53,303 nucleotides of DNA, from NCBI GenBank assembly GCA_900556485.1, contig USOX01000017.1:1-53303 (forward strand), read 5' to 3'. The notes under the pieces were generated by a model. The model was given only the letters and a program-made list of their open reading frames with translations. It had not been told where the DNA came from and searched no databases. Of the stretch, positions 40,827 through 50,349 are shown in pieces; position 1 is the first letter of the stretch, and every line of letters starts with the position of its first letter. The stretch comes from an uncultured Dysgonomonas sp. Lineage in GTDB: Bacteria > Bacteroidota > Bacteroidia > Bacteroidales > Dysgonomonadaceae. The position numbers and the translations under genes were made by a program.

Positions 40827-43124
40827 TTATTCCACTATTATCTCGTCAATCATCAAATAAGCTTTATCGCCTTTCTTTTCATGCCAGCTAGGCAGTGTTT
40901 TAATATTCTCCATAACTATTTTTACATACCTGGCCTTTGCTCCATCAATGTTTGTTGCTCTGGTAACTATCTCCGGCGATATGTGTTGTTCTACATCTTT
41001 AAAGTCATTGCGATAGAATTGCTTGAAATTTACATTGTCAGGCGAAATATAAACAGTATAACTTTTCGGAGGGAAAAGATTACCTCTGGTGTTAACGAAA
41101 ATATTTATTTCCACTTTCCTTATGCCTGTTAATTTCTTAAGGTCAATAGTTGCTTCAAAGTCTGTCCCTAAAAAGCCCAACCACGTACCTGTTCTGTAAC
41201 TAGAAATGGCACCTAATTGTCCATCAACCAATGTTTCAGCACCTTTAAAAGTATAGCGTTTATCAGGCTGATATTTTAAAGTAATAGGTTTGGCTGTAGC
41301 CAGATTAAAAATGAAATTCTTTTCATATTTTCCATTTTCACTTTCAATTACAATTGATTTAGGTTCTTTTATCAAAATTGGCAATTGAGGCACTCTTTCC
41401 TTGCCATCAATAGTAGCAAAGATAGGTCTTTTATCAAATGTAGATAGATGTACTTTCAACTCTCCTTTTTCTGTATTTATTTCAATAGAGTCTTGTACAT
41501 TGTAGGCTTCCTTACAATTTTTATATCCAAGCTTATCAAAATGTTTGGAAAGTTTATAAAGACGGGTTACAAAGTTATTATAATCTTTGTTCTCAGGATT
41601 TGTCCATACAGTTTCGGCTAAAGCACACATACGAGGAAGTAACATATACTCTACATTTTCACTTTCGGGCATATATTCAGCCCAAATGTTTACTTGTGCA
41701 CCCAGGATATGCTTCTTTTTGTCTGCTTCTAAATCTTTTGGCATTGGATCGAAAGAATATGTTTTCTTCAAATCTGTCAGCCAACCATATGTAAATGGTT
41801 CTTTATCTACATCAGGTGATTGATAATAGTCAAGATAAACATATTGTTCAGGTGTCATTATTACATCATGTCCACTATTTGCGGCAAAAATTCCACCTTC
41901 GGTCCCTCGCCATGACATAATAGTAGCATTCGGAGCAATTCCACCTTCCAAAATTTCATCCCAGCCAATGATACTTTTTCCTTTTGCATTTACCATCTTT
42001 TCTACACGAGTAATAAAATAGCTTTGCAGTTCTTCTTCTATTGTATGCCCTTCTTTTCCTTTAAGCCCAAGATCTTTAATTCTTTTTTGGCATTTAGGAC
42101 ATGCTTTCCATCTGTTTTTCAGACATTCATCCCCACCAATATGAATGTATCTGGAAGGAAATAATGAGTTTACTTCATCGAATACATTTTCAAGAAAAGT
42201 AAACACATCTTCGTTTCCGGCACATAATACATCTTCATAAATACCCCACTCACATCCTACTTTGTAAGGTCCACCTGTGCATCCCAGTTCGGGATAAGAA
42301 GCCAATACTGCAAGTGTATGGCCGGGAATATCTATTTCCGGGATAATCGCAACATGCCGGTCGGCTGCGTATTGTACAATCTCCTTTATCTCTTCCTGTG
42401 TGTAAAAACCTCCATGAGGTACATTGTTAAAAGTGTTTGTGTGGCGTCCTATTATTGTTTTCTCACGTTGTGATCCTATTTCTGTCAGTTTGGGATATCT
42501 TTTTATTTCTATCCTCCATCCTTGATCATCGGTAAGATGCCAGTGCAATACATTCATGTTACACAAAGCCAATATATCTATATATTTTTTTACAAAATCG
42601 GCAGAAAAAAAGTGGCGCGAAACATCAAGAGAAGCACCTCTATGCTTATATGCTGGATAATCAGTTATTTCAACCTGAGCAAATTTAATATCTCCAGAAG
42701 CACTTGCCGGAATAGTTTTTCTAAGAGTTTGTATACCATAAAATATGCCGGCTTCAGACGCTCCATTTATAGTAATATTATTGTTGCTTACCGCTAGTAA
42801 ATATGCCTCCTTGTTTTTATTTACGTAATTGGCATTCAATAATATAATGTTATTAGCGTCTATGTCATTAGTTATCGAAAGTTCATAACCGGTTATTTGT
42901 TTTATATAATCAGATAAAAACTGAGCATGCTTTTTCAGATTTTCCTGTTCTTTAGGATATGCTATCTTTGTAGAGTTCTTCAGAGTGAAATTAGTGCCTG
43001 TATACTCTTTTATATCTTTAGGTAACGGAACTATATTATAGTCAGCTATAGATGTAGGATTATTATTAGTACAAGCGATTAATAAGATAAGGAGAGTTAA
43101 AATCAAGTAACTTTTTCTAAACAT
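40827..43124 (-). CDS. Beta-N-acetylhexosaminidase (GH20), outer-membrane lipoprotein
   Basis: A 765-residue enzyme cleaving terminal N-acetylglucosamine or N-acetylgalactosamine from glycans. The lipobox ends at Cys18 (LLIAC), so it is membrane-tethered. Domains in order: GH20b N-terminal domain (about 25-150), the catalytic barrel (about 155-500) with catalytic Asp332-Glu333 in HIGGDECLKNRW and HWHLTDDQGWRIEI in strand order, then a C-terminal domain resembling discoidin/F5-8C (about 640-765). It is not within a SusCD-type locus here, so it may serve peptidoglycan or host-glycan salvage. Confidence 0.9.
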   Translation of the reverse strand: MFRKSYLILTLLILLIACTNNNPTSIADYNIVPLPKDIKEYTGTNFTLKNSTKIAYPKEQENLKKHAQFLSDYIKQITGYELSITNDIDANNIILLNANYVNKNKEAYLLAVSNNNITINGASEAGIFYGIQTLRKTIPASASGDIKFAQVEITDYPAYKHRGASLDVSRHFFSADFVKKYIDILALCNMNVLHWHLTDDQGWRIEIKRYPKLTEIGSQREKTIIGRHTNTFNNVPHGGFYTQEEIKEIVQYAADRHVAIIPEIDIPGHTLAVLASYPELGCTGGPYKVGCEWGIYEDVLCAGNEDVFTFLENVFDEVNSLFPSRYIHIGGDECLKNRWKACPKCQKRIKDLGLKGKEGHTIEEELQSYFITRVEKMVNAKGKSIIGWDEILEGGIAPNATIMSWRGTEGGIFAANSGHDVIMTPEQYVYLDYYQSPDVDKEPFTYGWLTDLKKTYSFDPMPKDLEADKKKHILGAQVNIWAEYMPESENVEYMLLPRMCALAETVWTNPENKDYNNFVTRLYKLSKHFDKLGYKNCKEAYNVQDSIEINTEKGELKVHLSTFDKRPIFATIDGKERVPQLPILIKEPKSIVIESENGKYEKNFIFNLATAKPITLKYQPDKRYTFKGAETLVDGQLGAISSYRTGTWLGFLGTDFEATIDLKKLTGIRKVEINIFVNTRGNLFPPKSYTVYISPDNVNFKQFYRNDFKDVEQHISPEIVTRATNIDGAKARYVKIVMENIKTLPSWHEKKGDKAYLMIDEIIVE

Positions 43125-43296
43125 AAATGTAGGATTTAGTGTTTATTTTGATATAGCAGATTTGTAAAAATAGAGTTTTGTTTATAATAGCCTTAAATTG
43201 GAGCTTTTAGCATTATACACAGTCATTCTATTCGTAAATTATTAACAAAAATCAAATATATACTTTAATTCTTAAATTAGTGCTCGAATTTTTTTT

Positions 43297-43304
43297 TATT
43301 TTTG
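43297..43304 (+). promoter_or_regulatory. Promoter -7 element for lysC-lysA
   Basis: TATTTTTG matches TAnnTTTG; the leader is about 36 nt, too short for a lysine riboswitch. Confidence 0.5.
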
Positions 43305-43346
43305 TGCCTGAATTTTGGACAAATATAAAGCAAAAAAACAGATAAG

Positions 43347-44663
43347 ATGAAGGTTCTAAAATTTGGAAGTGCATCTATTGCGACTTCAGAAAAGATAAAG
43401 AATGTTGCCTCCATTGCTTCTACAGCAGGGAAGGGAAACATTATTGTATTGTCCTCAATTCAGGGTACAGCCGAAGCTTTGACTGAAATATCCGATTACT
43501 TATATAAAAAAAATCAAGAAGGAGCAACTGAGATAATCAATCAGTTAGAAAAATACTATCAAAACTTAGTTGTGGAACTTTTTACTGATATGGAGTTAAA
43601 AACCAAAGCTTCAGAATTAGTAACAGAGAAAATAGATTATATAAGAACCTTTACTAAAGATTTGTTTACTTTATTCGAACAACGGGTAGTAATGGCTCAG
43701 GGAGAGCTTCTGAGCTCAGAGTTGTTTCACTTGTATCTGATTGAACAAAAGGTAAATGCTTCATTAATTTCTGCTCTGGAGTTTATGCGTACAGATAAAA
43801 AATCAGCTCCAGATCCTGTATATATAAAGGAAAAACTATCCTCTTTATTGGCAGATTCAGGCGACTCAGATTTGTATATTACACAAGGATATATTTGCCG
43901 TAATGCTTATGGAGAAATAGATGATTTACGAAAAGGTGGTAGCGACTTTACGGCTTCTCTGGTTGGAGTTGCAGTAAATGCAGACGAAATACAAATATGG
44001 GCAGATGTAGATGTTATGCAGAATAATGATCCCCGTTATGTGAAAGGTACTTCTGCTATCCCTCGTCTAAATTTTGAAGAAGCTGCAGAATTAGCTTATT
44101 TCGGAACAAAAATATTGCATCCATCAAGTATATTACCCGCAAAGCTTGCTGATATACCTGTATGCTTGAAGAATATAGAACAGCCCAAAGCTACCGGAAC
44201 ATTAATATCGAACGAAACAGAAACCAAAACGATAAAAGCAGTTGCGGCTAAAGATAATATAACTGCAATAAAAATTAAGTCGGGCAAGATGCTATTAGCT
44301 CATGGTTTTTTACGCAGGGTAGCAGAGGTCTTCGAAAATTATCAAGCTCCGATAGATATGTTGGCTACTTCGGAAATAGGGGTATCACTGACAATAGATG
44401 ATGATCGGAATTTACAATTGATATTGGACGATTTGAAAAAATACGGAACAGTATCTGTAGATACCAATATGGTCATTATATCTGTGATTGGGGATTTGGT
44501 ACTAAGCGATGCAAGCTTTGCTTCTGCAATTCTTGAAGCTATGGAAGGTATTCCTATCAGAATGATTTCTTATGGAGGAAGTAAATTTAATTTTTCGTTC
44601 CTGATAGAGCATAAAGATAAGGCGAAAACTTTGCAGACATTAAATGATAAATTGTTTAATTAA
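43347..44663 (+). CDS. lysC: Aspartate kinase
   Basis: A 438-residue monofunctional kinase phosphorylating aspartate, the first step to lysine, threonine and methionine. The amino-acid kinase domain (1-290) and tandem C-terminal ACT domains (about 305-438) are present. The N-terminal signature is MKVLKFGSAS, where most family members have KFGGTS, so Gly-Thr are replaced by Ser-Ala after Lys5-Phe-Gly. Other motifs are intact: RKGGSDFTASL, WADVDVMQNNDPR and EAAELAYFGTKILHP. lysA begins 15 bases after its stop, tying it to lysine or meso-DAP use. Confidence 0.88.
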   Translation: MKVLKFGSASIATSEKIKNVASIASTAGKGNIIVLSSIQGTAEALTEISDYLYKKNQEGATEIINQLEKYYQNLVVELFTDMELKTKASELVTEKIDYIRTFTKDLFTLFEQRVVMAQGELLSSELFHLYLIEQKVNASLISALEFMRTDKKSAPDPVYIKEKLSSLLADSGDSDLYITQGYICRNAYGEIDDLRKGGSDFTASLVGVAVNADEIQIWADVDVMQNNDPRYVKGTSAIPRLNFEEAAELAYFGTKILHPSSILPAKLADIPVCLKNIEQPKATGTLISNETETKTIKAVAAKDNITAIKIKSGKMLLAHGFLRRVAEVFENYQAPIDMLATSEIGVSLTIDDDRNLQLILDDLKKYGTVSVDTNMVIISVIGDLVLSDASFASAILEAMEGIPIRMISYGGSKFNFSFLIEHKDKAKTLQTLNDKLFN

Positions 44664-44678
44664 TTTTATACATACCAG

Positions 44679-45836
44679 ATGACAAAAGGAAATTTTCCTG
44701 TTGAAAAACTGAAAGGTATTGAAACCCCTTTCTATTACTACGACATGGACTTGTTAAAGAAGACATTGAAGACCGTAAGGGAAGAGACAAAAAAATACGG
44801 GTTTCATCAACACTATGCTGTAAAAGCAAACGCAAACCGCAGAATATTAGAAGTTATAGCATCGGAAGGTTTCGGTGCAGATTGTGTTAGTGGTAATGAA
44901 GTGAAGGCTGCTGTAAATGCAGGATTCCCAGCTTCGAAAATTGTATTTGCAGGAGTAGGAAAGACAGATAAAGAGATAAACCTTGCACTAGACTTAAACA
45001 TTTTCTGTTTTAATGTGGAGTCGCTTCCTGAATTGGAGGTTATTAATGAATTAGCTGCTAAAAAAGGAAAATTGGCACAAGTAGCACTTCGCATAAATCC
45101 GAATGTTGATGCTCATACACACGAATATATTACTACCGGACTAAATGAAAATAAGTTTGGTTTCAGTATGGCTCATTTGGAAAATGTAGTAGAAAAGCTT
45201 AAAGAATTAAAAAGTATAAGCCTGATTGGTATTCATTTTCATATAGGCTCTCAAATTGAAGATATAAATACTTTCGAACCTCTTTGTGAGCGTGTAAACG
45301 AATTACAGGTGTTTTTCGAAGAGAAAAATATTAAATTAGACCATATTAATCTAGGTGGAGGATTAGGAATCGATTATGATGATCCTAATGGTCATCCAAT
45401 GTCTGATTTTAGTAAATATTTTGATGTATTTCATAAGAATCTGAAATTGAGAGAAGGTCAGGTTGTTCATTTCGAATTAGGTCGTTCTATTGTTGCTCAA
45501 TGTGGTTCGTTAATAACACGTACCACCTATGTTAAGCATGGCGAAAGTAAAATATTTGTTATAGTAGATGCCGGTATGACAGATCTGATACGTCCTGCAT
45601 TATATCAGGCATATCACAAGATAGAAAATATATCATCAGACCTTCCTGTAGAGAAATATGATGTTGTAGGTCCTATATGTGAGTCTTCGGATGTGTTTGC
45701 TAAAGCTTATGAGCTGAACGAAACTAAACGTGGCGATTTGTTAGCATTACGCTCAGCCGGAGCATACGGAGAGATAATGGCATCACAGTATAATTGCAGG
45801 GAAATTCCTAAAGCATATTATTCAGATAAAATATAA
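44679..45836 (+). CDS. lysA: Diaminopimelate decarboxylase
   Basis: A 385-residue PLP enzyme of fold III making L-lysine from meso-diaminopimelate. The PLP lysine is Lys49 in HYAVKANAN; the glycine-rich phosphate loop is GGGLGIDY; ELGRSIVAQCG is the EPGR-type motif; CESSDVFAK supplies the catalytic Cys-Glu from the partner subunit. Length is slightly short of E. coli (420). It forms a two-gene operon with lysC and is followed by a strong terminator. Confidence 0.93.
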   Translation: MTKGNFPVEKLKGIETPFYYYDMDLLKKTLKTVREETKKYGFHQHYAVKANANRRILEVIASEGFGADCVSGNEVKAAVNAGFPASKIVFAGVGKTDKEINLALDLNIFCFNVESLPELEVINELAAKKGKLAQVALRINPNVDAHTHEYITTGLNENKFGFSMAHLENVVEKLKELKSISLIGIHFHIGSQIEDINTFEPLCERVNELQVFFEEKNIKLDHINLGGGLGIDYDDPNGHPMSDFSKYFDVFHKNLKLREGQVVHFELGRSIVAQCGSLITRTTYVKHGESKIFVIVDAGMTDLIRPALYQAYHKIENISSDLPVEKYDVVGPICESSDVFAKAYELNETKRGDLLALRSAGAYGEIMASQYNCREIPKAYYSDKI

Positions 45837-45857
45837 TCATACTCGATAAAAGTTAGG

Positions 45858-45897
45858 TACAAGGGTCGTATATGAAACAATATGACTCTTGTATTTT
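45858..45897 (+). terminator. Intrinsic terminator after lysA
   Basis: TACAAGGGTCGTAT pairs with ATATGACTCTTGTA through 14 pairs including two G-U, followed by TTTTTAT. Confidence 0.8.
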
Positions 45898-45920
45898 TAT
45901 AGTAGATATACTAAAAAACT

Positions 45921-47084
45921 ATGATGGAACATATTCTTTCCTCTTTCGTATTTTCATGGTCAGAGATTGTGGTTTTGTCTCTGTTTTTCCTGTTTTTTGT
46001 AATACAATTGTATTTTTATTTTGGCTATTATAAAAAAACATATTCATATCTGAGAGAACAAAGTGGCTATATACCTGCAATATCTCGTCCGAAAGTATCG
46101 GTGATCATAGCATCTGAGAATGAAGCCATAGAGTTGTCAAAAAATCTACCGCTGATATTGGATCAGGATTATCCGGATTTTGAAGTCATAGTTGTAAATA
46201 ATGGTTCTACAGACGAAAGTGATGAAATATTATCGGCTTTAAATCTTCAATATCCTAATCTATACCATACATATTTACCATACTCGAACGATAAAAAGTT
46301 TGGAAGACGTAAATTAGCTTTAACATTAGGTGTCAAAGCAGCAAAAGGAGATGTGCTATTATTTACAGAGCCATATTCAAAACCTGTGTCTAATAGATGG
46401 ATTTCTTCTATGATGGATCAGATGAAAGAAGGGAAAGAGGTTGTCCTTGGCTATTCTTTTTTTAGTAAAGTAAATAAGTTTTTTAATAGAGTAGCGCGTT
46501 TTGATAATCATCTTTTCAGTATGCAATACTTTTCTATGGCAATCAAAGGTAAGCCATATACCGGAGTGTACCGGAATGTAGCATTCAAAAAGCACTTGTT
46601 TTTTGATAATAAAGGATTTGCATCTTTTCTTAATTTAGAGAATGGTGAAGATGTCTTTATAAATCAGATTGTTACACCTGAAAATGTAGCATTAGCTTTA
46701 TCTCAAGATAGTTTTGTAGAAACCAGTGGGGATAGTTATTCTTTGTGGAAGCAGATAAAAAAATCCTACTCTATAGCTAAAGGATATTTTAAAAGCAAAG
46801 TATCCAATTTATTTAGTCTCGAAGGCTTTAGTAGATACCTCTTTTACATTCTTCTGATTGGATTATTTGTTTATAGTATAGTATACCAGCATTGGGCTTT
46901 ACTGGGTATTTCAGCTCTTTTATTTATAGTGCGTTTGATCATCCAGTTAGCGATTATAAATAAATCTGCTAAATATTTTCATTCCGGAAAATTTTATTTC
47001 TCTCTGATTCTTTTAGATATTTTGCAACCGATTTATAATTTTCGGTTTAGAGCAGCAGCGAACAAGAGAGTAAAATATCATTGA
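45921..47084 (+). CDS. Membrane-anchored family 2 glycosyltransferase
   Basis: A 387-residue protein with an N-terminal helix (about 11-33), a GT-A domain (about 55-290) and two to three C-terminal helices (about 310-365). The nucleotide-sugar strand is VSVIIASENEA with IVVNNGSTDES. The metal-binding DxD position reads LFTEPYSKP, a weak match. The C-terminal QXXRW-like element of processive synthases is not evident. It converges on, and overlaps by seven bases, the exosortase gene. Substrate is unknown; envelope polysaccharide or glycolipid synthesis is likely. Confidence 0.8.
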   Translation: MMEHILSSFVFSWSEIVVLSLFFLFFVIQLYFYFGYYKKTYSYLREQSGYIPAISRPKVSVIIASENEAIELSKNLPLILDQDYPDFEVIVVNNGSTDESDEILSALNLQYPNLYHTYLPYSNDKKFGRRKLALTLGVKAAKGDVLLFTEPYSKPVSNRWISSMMDQMKEGKEVVLGYSFFSKVNKFFNRVARFDNHLFSMQYFSMAIKGKPYTGVYRNVAFKKHLFFDNKGFASFLNLENGEDVFINQIVTPENVALALSQDSFVETSGDSYSLWKQIKKSYSIAKGYFKSKVSNLFSLEGFSRYLFYILLIGLFVYSIVYQHWALLGISALLFIVRLIIQLAIINKSAKYFHSGKFYFSLILLDILQPIYNFRFRAAANKRVKYH

Positions 47085-47779
47085 TTTTCTTCTTTCTTTT
47101 TGTTTCTAAGTCTCATAAAAGGCTTATTTATCTTCTCTTCCCATATTAGCCAGAGTACGAAGATAACCCCATCGTAATATAGCCAAACGAATATATCTTT
47201 GTGGAATACATTAAACCAATCTTCGTAAAACTGAAGATATTTTTCTCTTGTATTTATCCATACTCTGTCATTATACCATTCATTCATAGATATAAACCAT
47301 TCGGGGAAAGGATCTTTTATGATAATTAGTATAACAGAAAGCCTTACTACATTTATTAATAGAAGAATTGCCAAAGAGAGAGGAATATACCATAATTTCT
47401 TTTTATATGGGCCAAAATAGAAAGTCAGTATAAAAGTAAACATGAAGAGTTGCTTCAATCCCGTACAGCCCCAGATTATATCAATAGGGATCGAGTCCTC
47501 AAAGCACAAAGTAATTCCATTGATATAGATATTCTCATAACCTAGCAGATCATGAACAAGCCAATATATAGCATTAGCTGTCCATAGGTTCATCCCTTCG
47601 GTATAGGCTGTTAGATCCTTGCCCAATACGAGCAATATCCTTTCACTCTCACCTTGATGTACGCAGATTTTCCAGATAAGTTCGAAAAATAAGAACAGGC
47701 ATAAGAACCAGATAATATCCTTGAATGGAGCTAGTTTCTTTATTATTGGGTTAAGGAGATGTATGAAGTTTTTATTCAT
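47078..47779 (-). CDS. Exosortase/archaeosortase family protein
   Basis: A 233-residue multi-pass transpeptidase-like protein. The catalytic triad of the family is in place: Cys105 in WGCTGLKQ, Arg146 in NVVRLSVI, and His193 in VFHKDIF. Helices lie at about 22-40, 108-122, 128-153 and 195-213. Exosortases cut C-terminal sorting signals and move the protein to another anchor. No substrate gene is recognised in the window. ATG at 47779 is used because the upstream start (47788) is a TTG, and the promoter (47798-47805) leaves little leader. Confidence 0.82.
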   Translation of the reverse strand: MNKNFIHLLNPIIKKLAPFKDIIWFLCLFLFFELIWKICVHQGESERILLVLGKDLTAYTEGMNLWTANAIYWLVHDLLGYENIYINGITLCFEDSIPIDIIWGCTGLKQLFMFTFILTFYFGPYKKKLWYIPLSLAILLLINVVRLSVILIIIKDPFPEWFISMNEWYNDRVWINTREKYLQFYEDWFNVFHKDIFVWLYYDGVIFVLWLIWEEKINKPFMRLRNKKKEENQ

Positions 47780-47797
47780 TGTTTTCAATATCGACTA

Positions 47798-47805
47798 CAA
47801 AATTA
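47798..47805 (-). promoter_or_regulatory. Promoter -7 element for the exosortase gene
   Basis: The minus strand reads TAATTTTG, matching TAnnTTTG, 19 bases before the ATG. Confidence 0.6.
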
Positions 47806-48248
47806 CTCAAAATAAGGATAATTAACCTTTTTAAGGCAAAAAAAATATGACATTTTATGCAAATACTCGGTTTAGTGAGTTTTTTTAATTTACTTTGCAC
47901 AAATTTCATCTGTTTTTAAGTGAATTTAGTAATAGATCAAGGTTGTAAGATAGTAGAAATAACTGTAATTTAGGATAATACAAATTAATTGATACAATCT
48001 TATACAAGACTTTAGTGTTGGATATACATCATATTTTATGTCTTGATTGATACTTCAGAAAAGTAAATTTTAATATTTATCAGAAGAAGTTTTGGAGAAC
48101 CTTGAATAATAATTTGATGATTTTTGTGTTTATAGATGAGGAACTATCTTATCTGGTTTTATAGATTCATATTTAACTGTTGGATACAAAAGTTAGGTTG
48201 ATAAATTTAGAATAGAAAGCAAAAAGACTAACTGTATATTAAATTATA
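47806..48248. other. Long intergenic region before the outer-membrane barrel gene
   Basis: A gap of about 440 bp. TTTACTTTGC near 47890 is an imperfect -7 element that would give a leader of about 350 nt. CAAGAC/GTCTTG (48005-48010 and 48040-48045) form a long-looped hairpin. No reading frame or known RNA was recognised. It could hold a long 5' UTR or an unidentified small RNA. Confidence 0.4.
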
Positions 48249-49547
48249 ATGTTAAAGAGTAAAAATCTTCTTTTGATAGCCTTTGTGGCTTGTATTACAG
48301 GCTCATTATGGGCTCAGACCGATTCACCTTATAGTAGATATGGCTATGGAGTACTAAGAGAACAGGCCGTAGGTCCTTCTAAAGCAATGGGAGGTATCGG
48401 ATATGGTCTTCGCAACAGTCAGAGTGCCAATCCTTTAAATCCGGCTTCATATTCCAGAGTAGACTCTCTAACATTCTTGTTCGATATAGGAGTATCAGCT
48501 ACAAGGGGAAAATTGAGCGATGGTACAAATTCAGATACTAAAAACAGCGGAAGGTTGGATTATATAACTATGTTATTTCCAATAAAAAAGAATATTGGTG
48601 TAAGTTTAGGAGTATTGCCTTATTCTTCTGTAGGGTATGAATTTGGAGGATCTGTAACAAATGGATCTATATCATATACAAACTCTTATTCTGGTACAGG
48701 TGGGCTTAGTCAGGTTTATTTAGGATTAGGATATCTAACTCCGATTAAAGGATTATCTGTTGGAGCTAATGTTTCATATTTATTCGGAGTACAAGAGTAT
48801 AATAAAGGAATTGCATTTCATGATAATGTGTCTAATAATTCATCTGATAATACAGAAATTAGTTTGAAAACATTCAAATTTGATTTGGGAGCGCAATATG
48901 AATACCAATTGTCTAAAAAATATTTATTGACAGTTGGAGCAGTATTCTCTCCTAAAATAAATTCTACAGCAGACTATGAAAATAAGCATTACGATTTAAA
49001 TTCAGGAGGTTATATGATTAATGGAGATACAACATCAATTAAAGGGATTGATGCTGGTATACCATCTACTTTTGGGTTAGGATTCACATTGAATAAAGAA
49101 AATAAACTTATATTTGGTGCGGATGTAACTTATCAGAAATGGAAAGATGTAAAATATTCAGATAAGATGAATGATGGCTTGTCTCAATCTAACAGATTTG
49201 ATGATCGTTGGAAATATAATGTTGGAGCGGAATATATGATTGATCCATATGACCGGAGTTTTTTCAAAAAGATGAAATTCAGAGGTGGTCTTAATTATAG
49301 TAACTCTTATCAAAAAGTGAAAGATATAAATGGTAAGATTGATGGTTATAAAGAATATGGAGCAACAGTCGGATTTGGTTTTCCATTTAAAGACAACTTT
49401 GGTGGGCGCACATCGTATATAAATTTGAACTTTGAATATAAAAAATTCAATCCGAATACTAAGACAATGATAAAGGAAGAATACTTTGGAGTTTCAGTTA
49501 GTGTAAATATCAATGAATTCTGGTTCTTCCGTAATAAGATACAGTAA
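48249..49547 (+). CDS. Outer-membrane beta-barrel protein (FadL/OmpP1-like)
   Basis: A 432-residue barrel with signal peptide 1-22 (ending SLWAQ). The mature start TDSPYSRYGYG is shared with a family of Bacteroidota barrels, followed by NPASYSRVDSLTFLFDIGVS, which resembles FadL-type proteins. Many alternating strands end in a terminal strand closing with WFFRNKIQ. It may transport hydrophobic molecules. Position before LptC and the PpiD-like chaperone fits envelope biogenesis. Exact function is unknown. Confidence 0.7.
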   Translation: MLKSKNLLLIAFVACITGSLWAQTDSPYSRYGYGVLREQAVGPSKAMGGIGYGLRNSQSANPLNPASYSRVDSLTFLFDIGVSATRGKLSDGTNSDTKNSGRLDYITMLFPIKKNIGVSLGVLPYSSVGYEFGGSVTNGSISYTNSYSGTGGLSQVYLGLGYLTPIKGLSVGANVSYLFGVQEYNKGIAFHDNVSNNSSDNTEISLKTFKFDLGAQYEYQLSKKYLLTVGAVFSPKINSTADYENKHYDLNSGGYMINGDTTSIKGIDAGIPSTFGLGFTLNKENKLIFGADVTYQKWKDVKYSDKMNDGLSQSNRFDDRWKYNVGAEYMIDPYDRSFFKKMKFRGGLNYSNSYQKVKDINGKIDGYKEYGATVGFGFPFKDNFGGRTSYINLNFEYKKFNPNTKTMIKEEYFGVSVSVNINEFWFFRNKIQ

Positions 49548-49566
49548 ACAAAAATAGAATATACTA

Positions 49567-49606
49567 TAGCCTCAATTTCACTATTGGGGCTAGTTTGTTT
49601 TTTAGA
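49567..49606 (+). terminator. Intrinsic terminator after the barrel gene
   Basis: TAGCCTCAAT/ATTGGGGCTA (10 bp, one G-U) followed by GTTTGTTTTTT. It covers the upstream TTG start (49595) of the next frame, supporting ATG at 49622. Confidence 0.75.
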
Positions 49607-49621
49607 AATATTTTAAACCTA

Positions 49622-50242
49622 ATGATTTTGCAGCAGAGAAAAATAATATTATTTGCCTTAGTCGCTTTAATGTTTTCTGTACCATTCGTTTTTGCCTCGT
49701 GTAAAAAGGAACAAAAATCATCAATCGATTTTAAGTATGATCCGGAGACTATCCCTACATTAAGCACAGATAGTGTAACTGAGTTAATCTCAGATTCGGG
49801 TATTATCCGTTATAAGATTATTACTCCTTTATGGAATATGTACGATCAGGCTAAAGAAAAATATTGGGATTTTCCAAAGGGTGTTTATCTCGAACAATTT
49901 GATACTACATTAACTGTAGTCCTTACATTGAAAGCAGATTCTGCATGGAATTATGTAAACAAGAAACTTTGGTACTTGAAAGGCAATGTCTTTGTTAAAA
50001 ATAAAGATGGGGTAACATTTACAAGTGAGGAATTATATTGGGATTCAAACCCTCCGCACCCTAAAATCTATTCTAACAAACTTGTTACAATAGATGAGCC
50101 TGGCAGGAGGTTGCTGATAGCTGAAGACTTTATATCGAACCAGCAAATGACAGCTTGGGAGTTTTCAAATGTACACAATTCTATGATTTCGGTCGAAGAA
50201 GCGGACGAAAACGGAGGAGGAGAGGAAGAAAAGTTAGAATAG
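49622..50242 (+). CDS. lptC: LPS export protein LptC, lipoprotein form
   Basis: A 206-residue protein of the lipopolysaccharide transport bridge. It has a hydrophobic N-terminus ending at Cys27 (FVFASC), so it appears to be a lipoprotein instead of a bitopic anchor as in E. coli. Family strands include SDSGIIRYKIITPLWNMYD, YWDFPKGVYLEQFD, ADSAWNYVNKKLWYLKGNVFV and FTSEELYWD, listed separately. The acidic C-terminal tail (EEADENGGGEEEKLE) is extra. The terminator upstream overlaps an alternative TTG start, so ATG 49622 is chosen. The PpiD-like gene follows by about 100 bases. Confidence 0.82.
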   Translation: MILQQRKIILFALVALMFSVPFVFASCKKEQKSSIDFKYDPETIPTLSTDSVTELISDSGIIRYKIITPLWNMYDQAKEKYWDFPKGVYLEQFDTTLTVVLTLKADSAWNYVNKKLWYLKGNVFVKNKDGVTFTSEELYWDSNPPHPKIYSNKLVTIDEPGRRLLIAEDFISNQQMTAWEFSNVHNSMISVEEADENGGGEEEKLE

Positions 50243-50349
50243 TTTTTTCAAAAATGAATGAAATTCAATCTCAATTTATTATCTTCGCGAGCTGAAACAT
50301 ATTTTAAACAGAAATAAAAATAAACAAAATAAAAATAATAATTTATTAA

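Noticed and set aside
49595..49621. TTG start for lptC
   Set aside because: It lies in the T-rich tail of the preceding terminator, and the signal peptide starts at the ATG at 49622.
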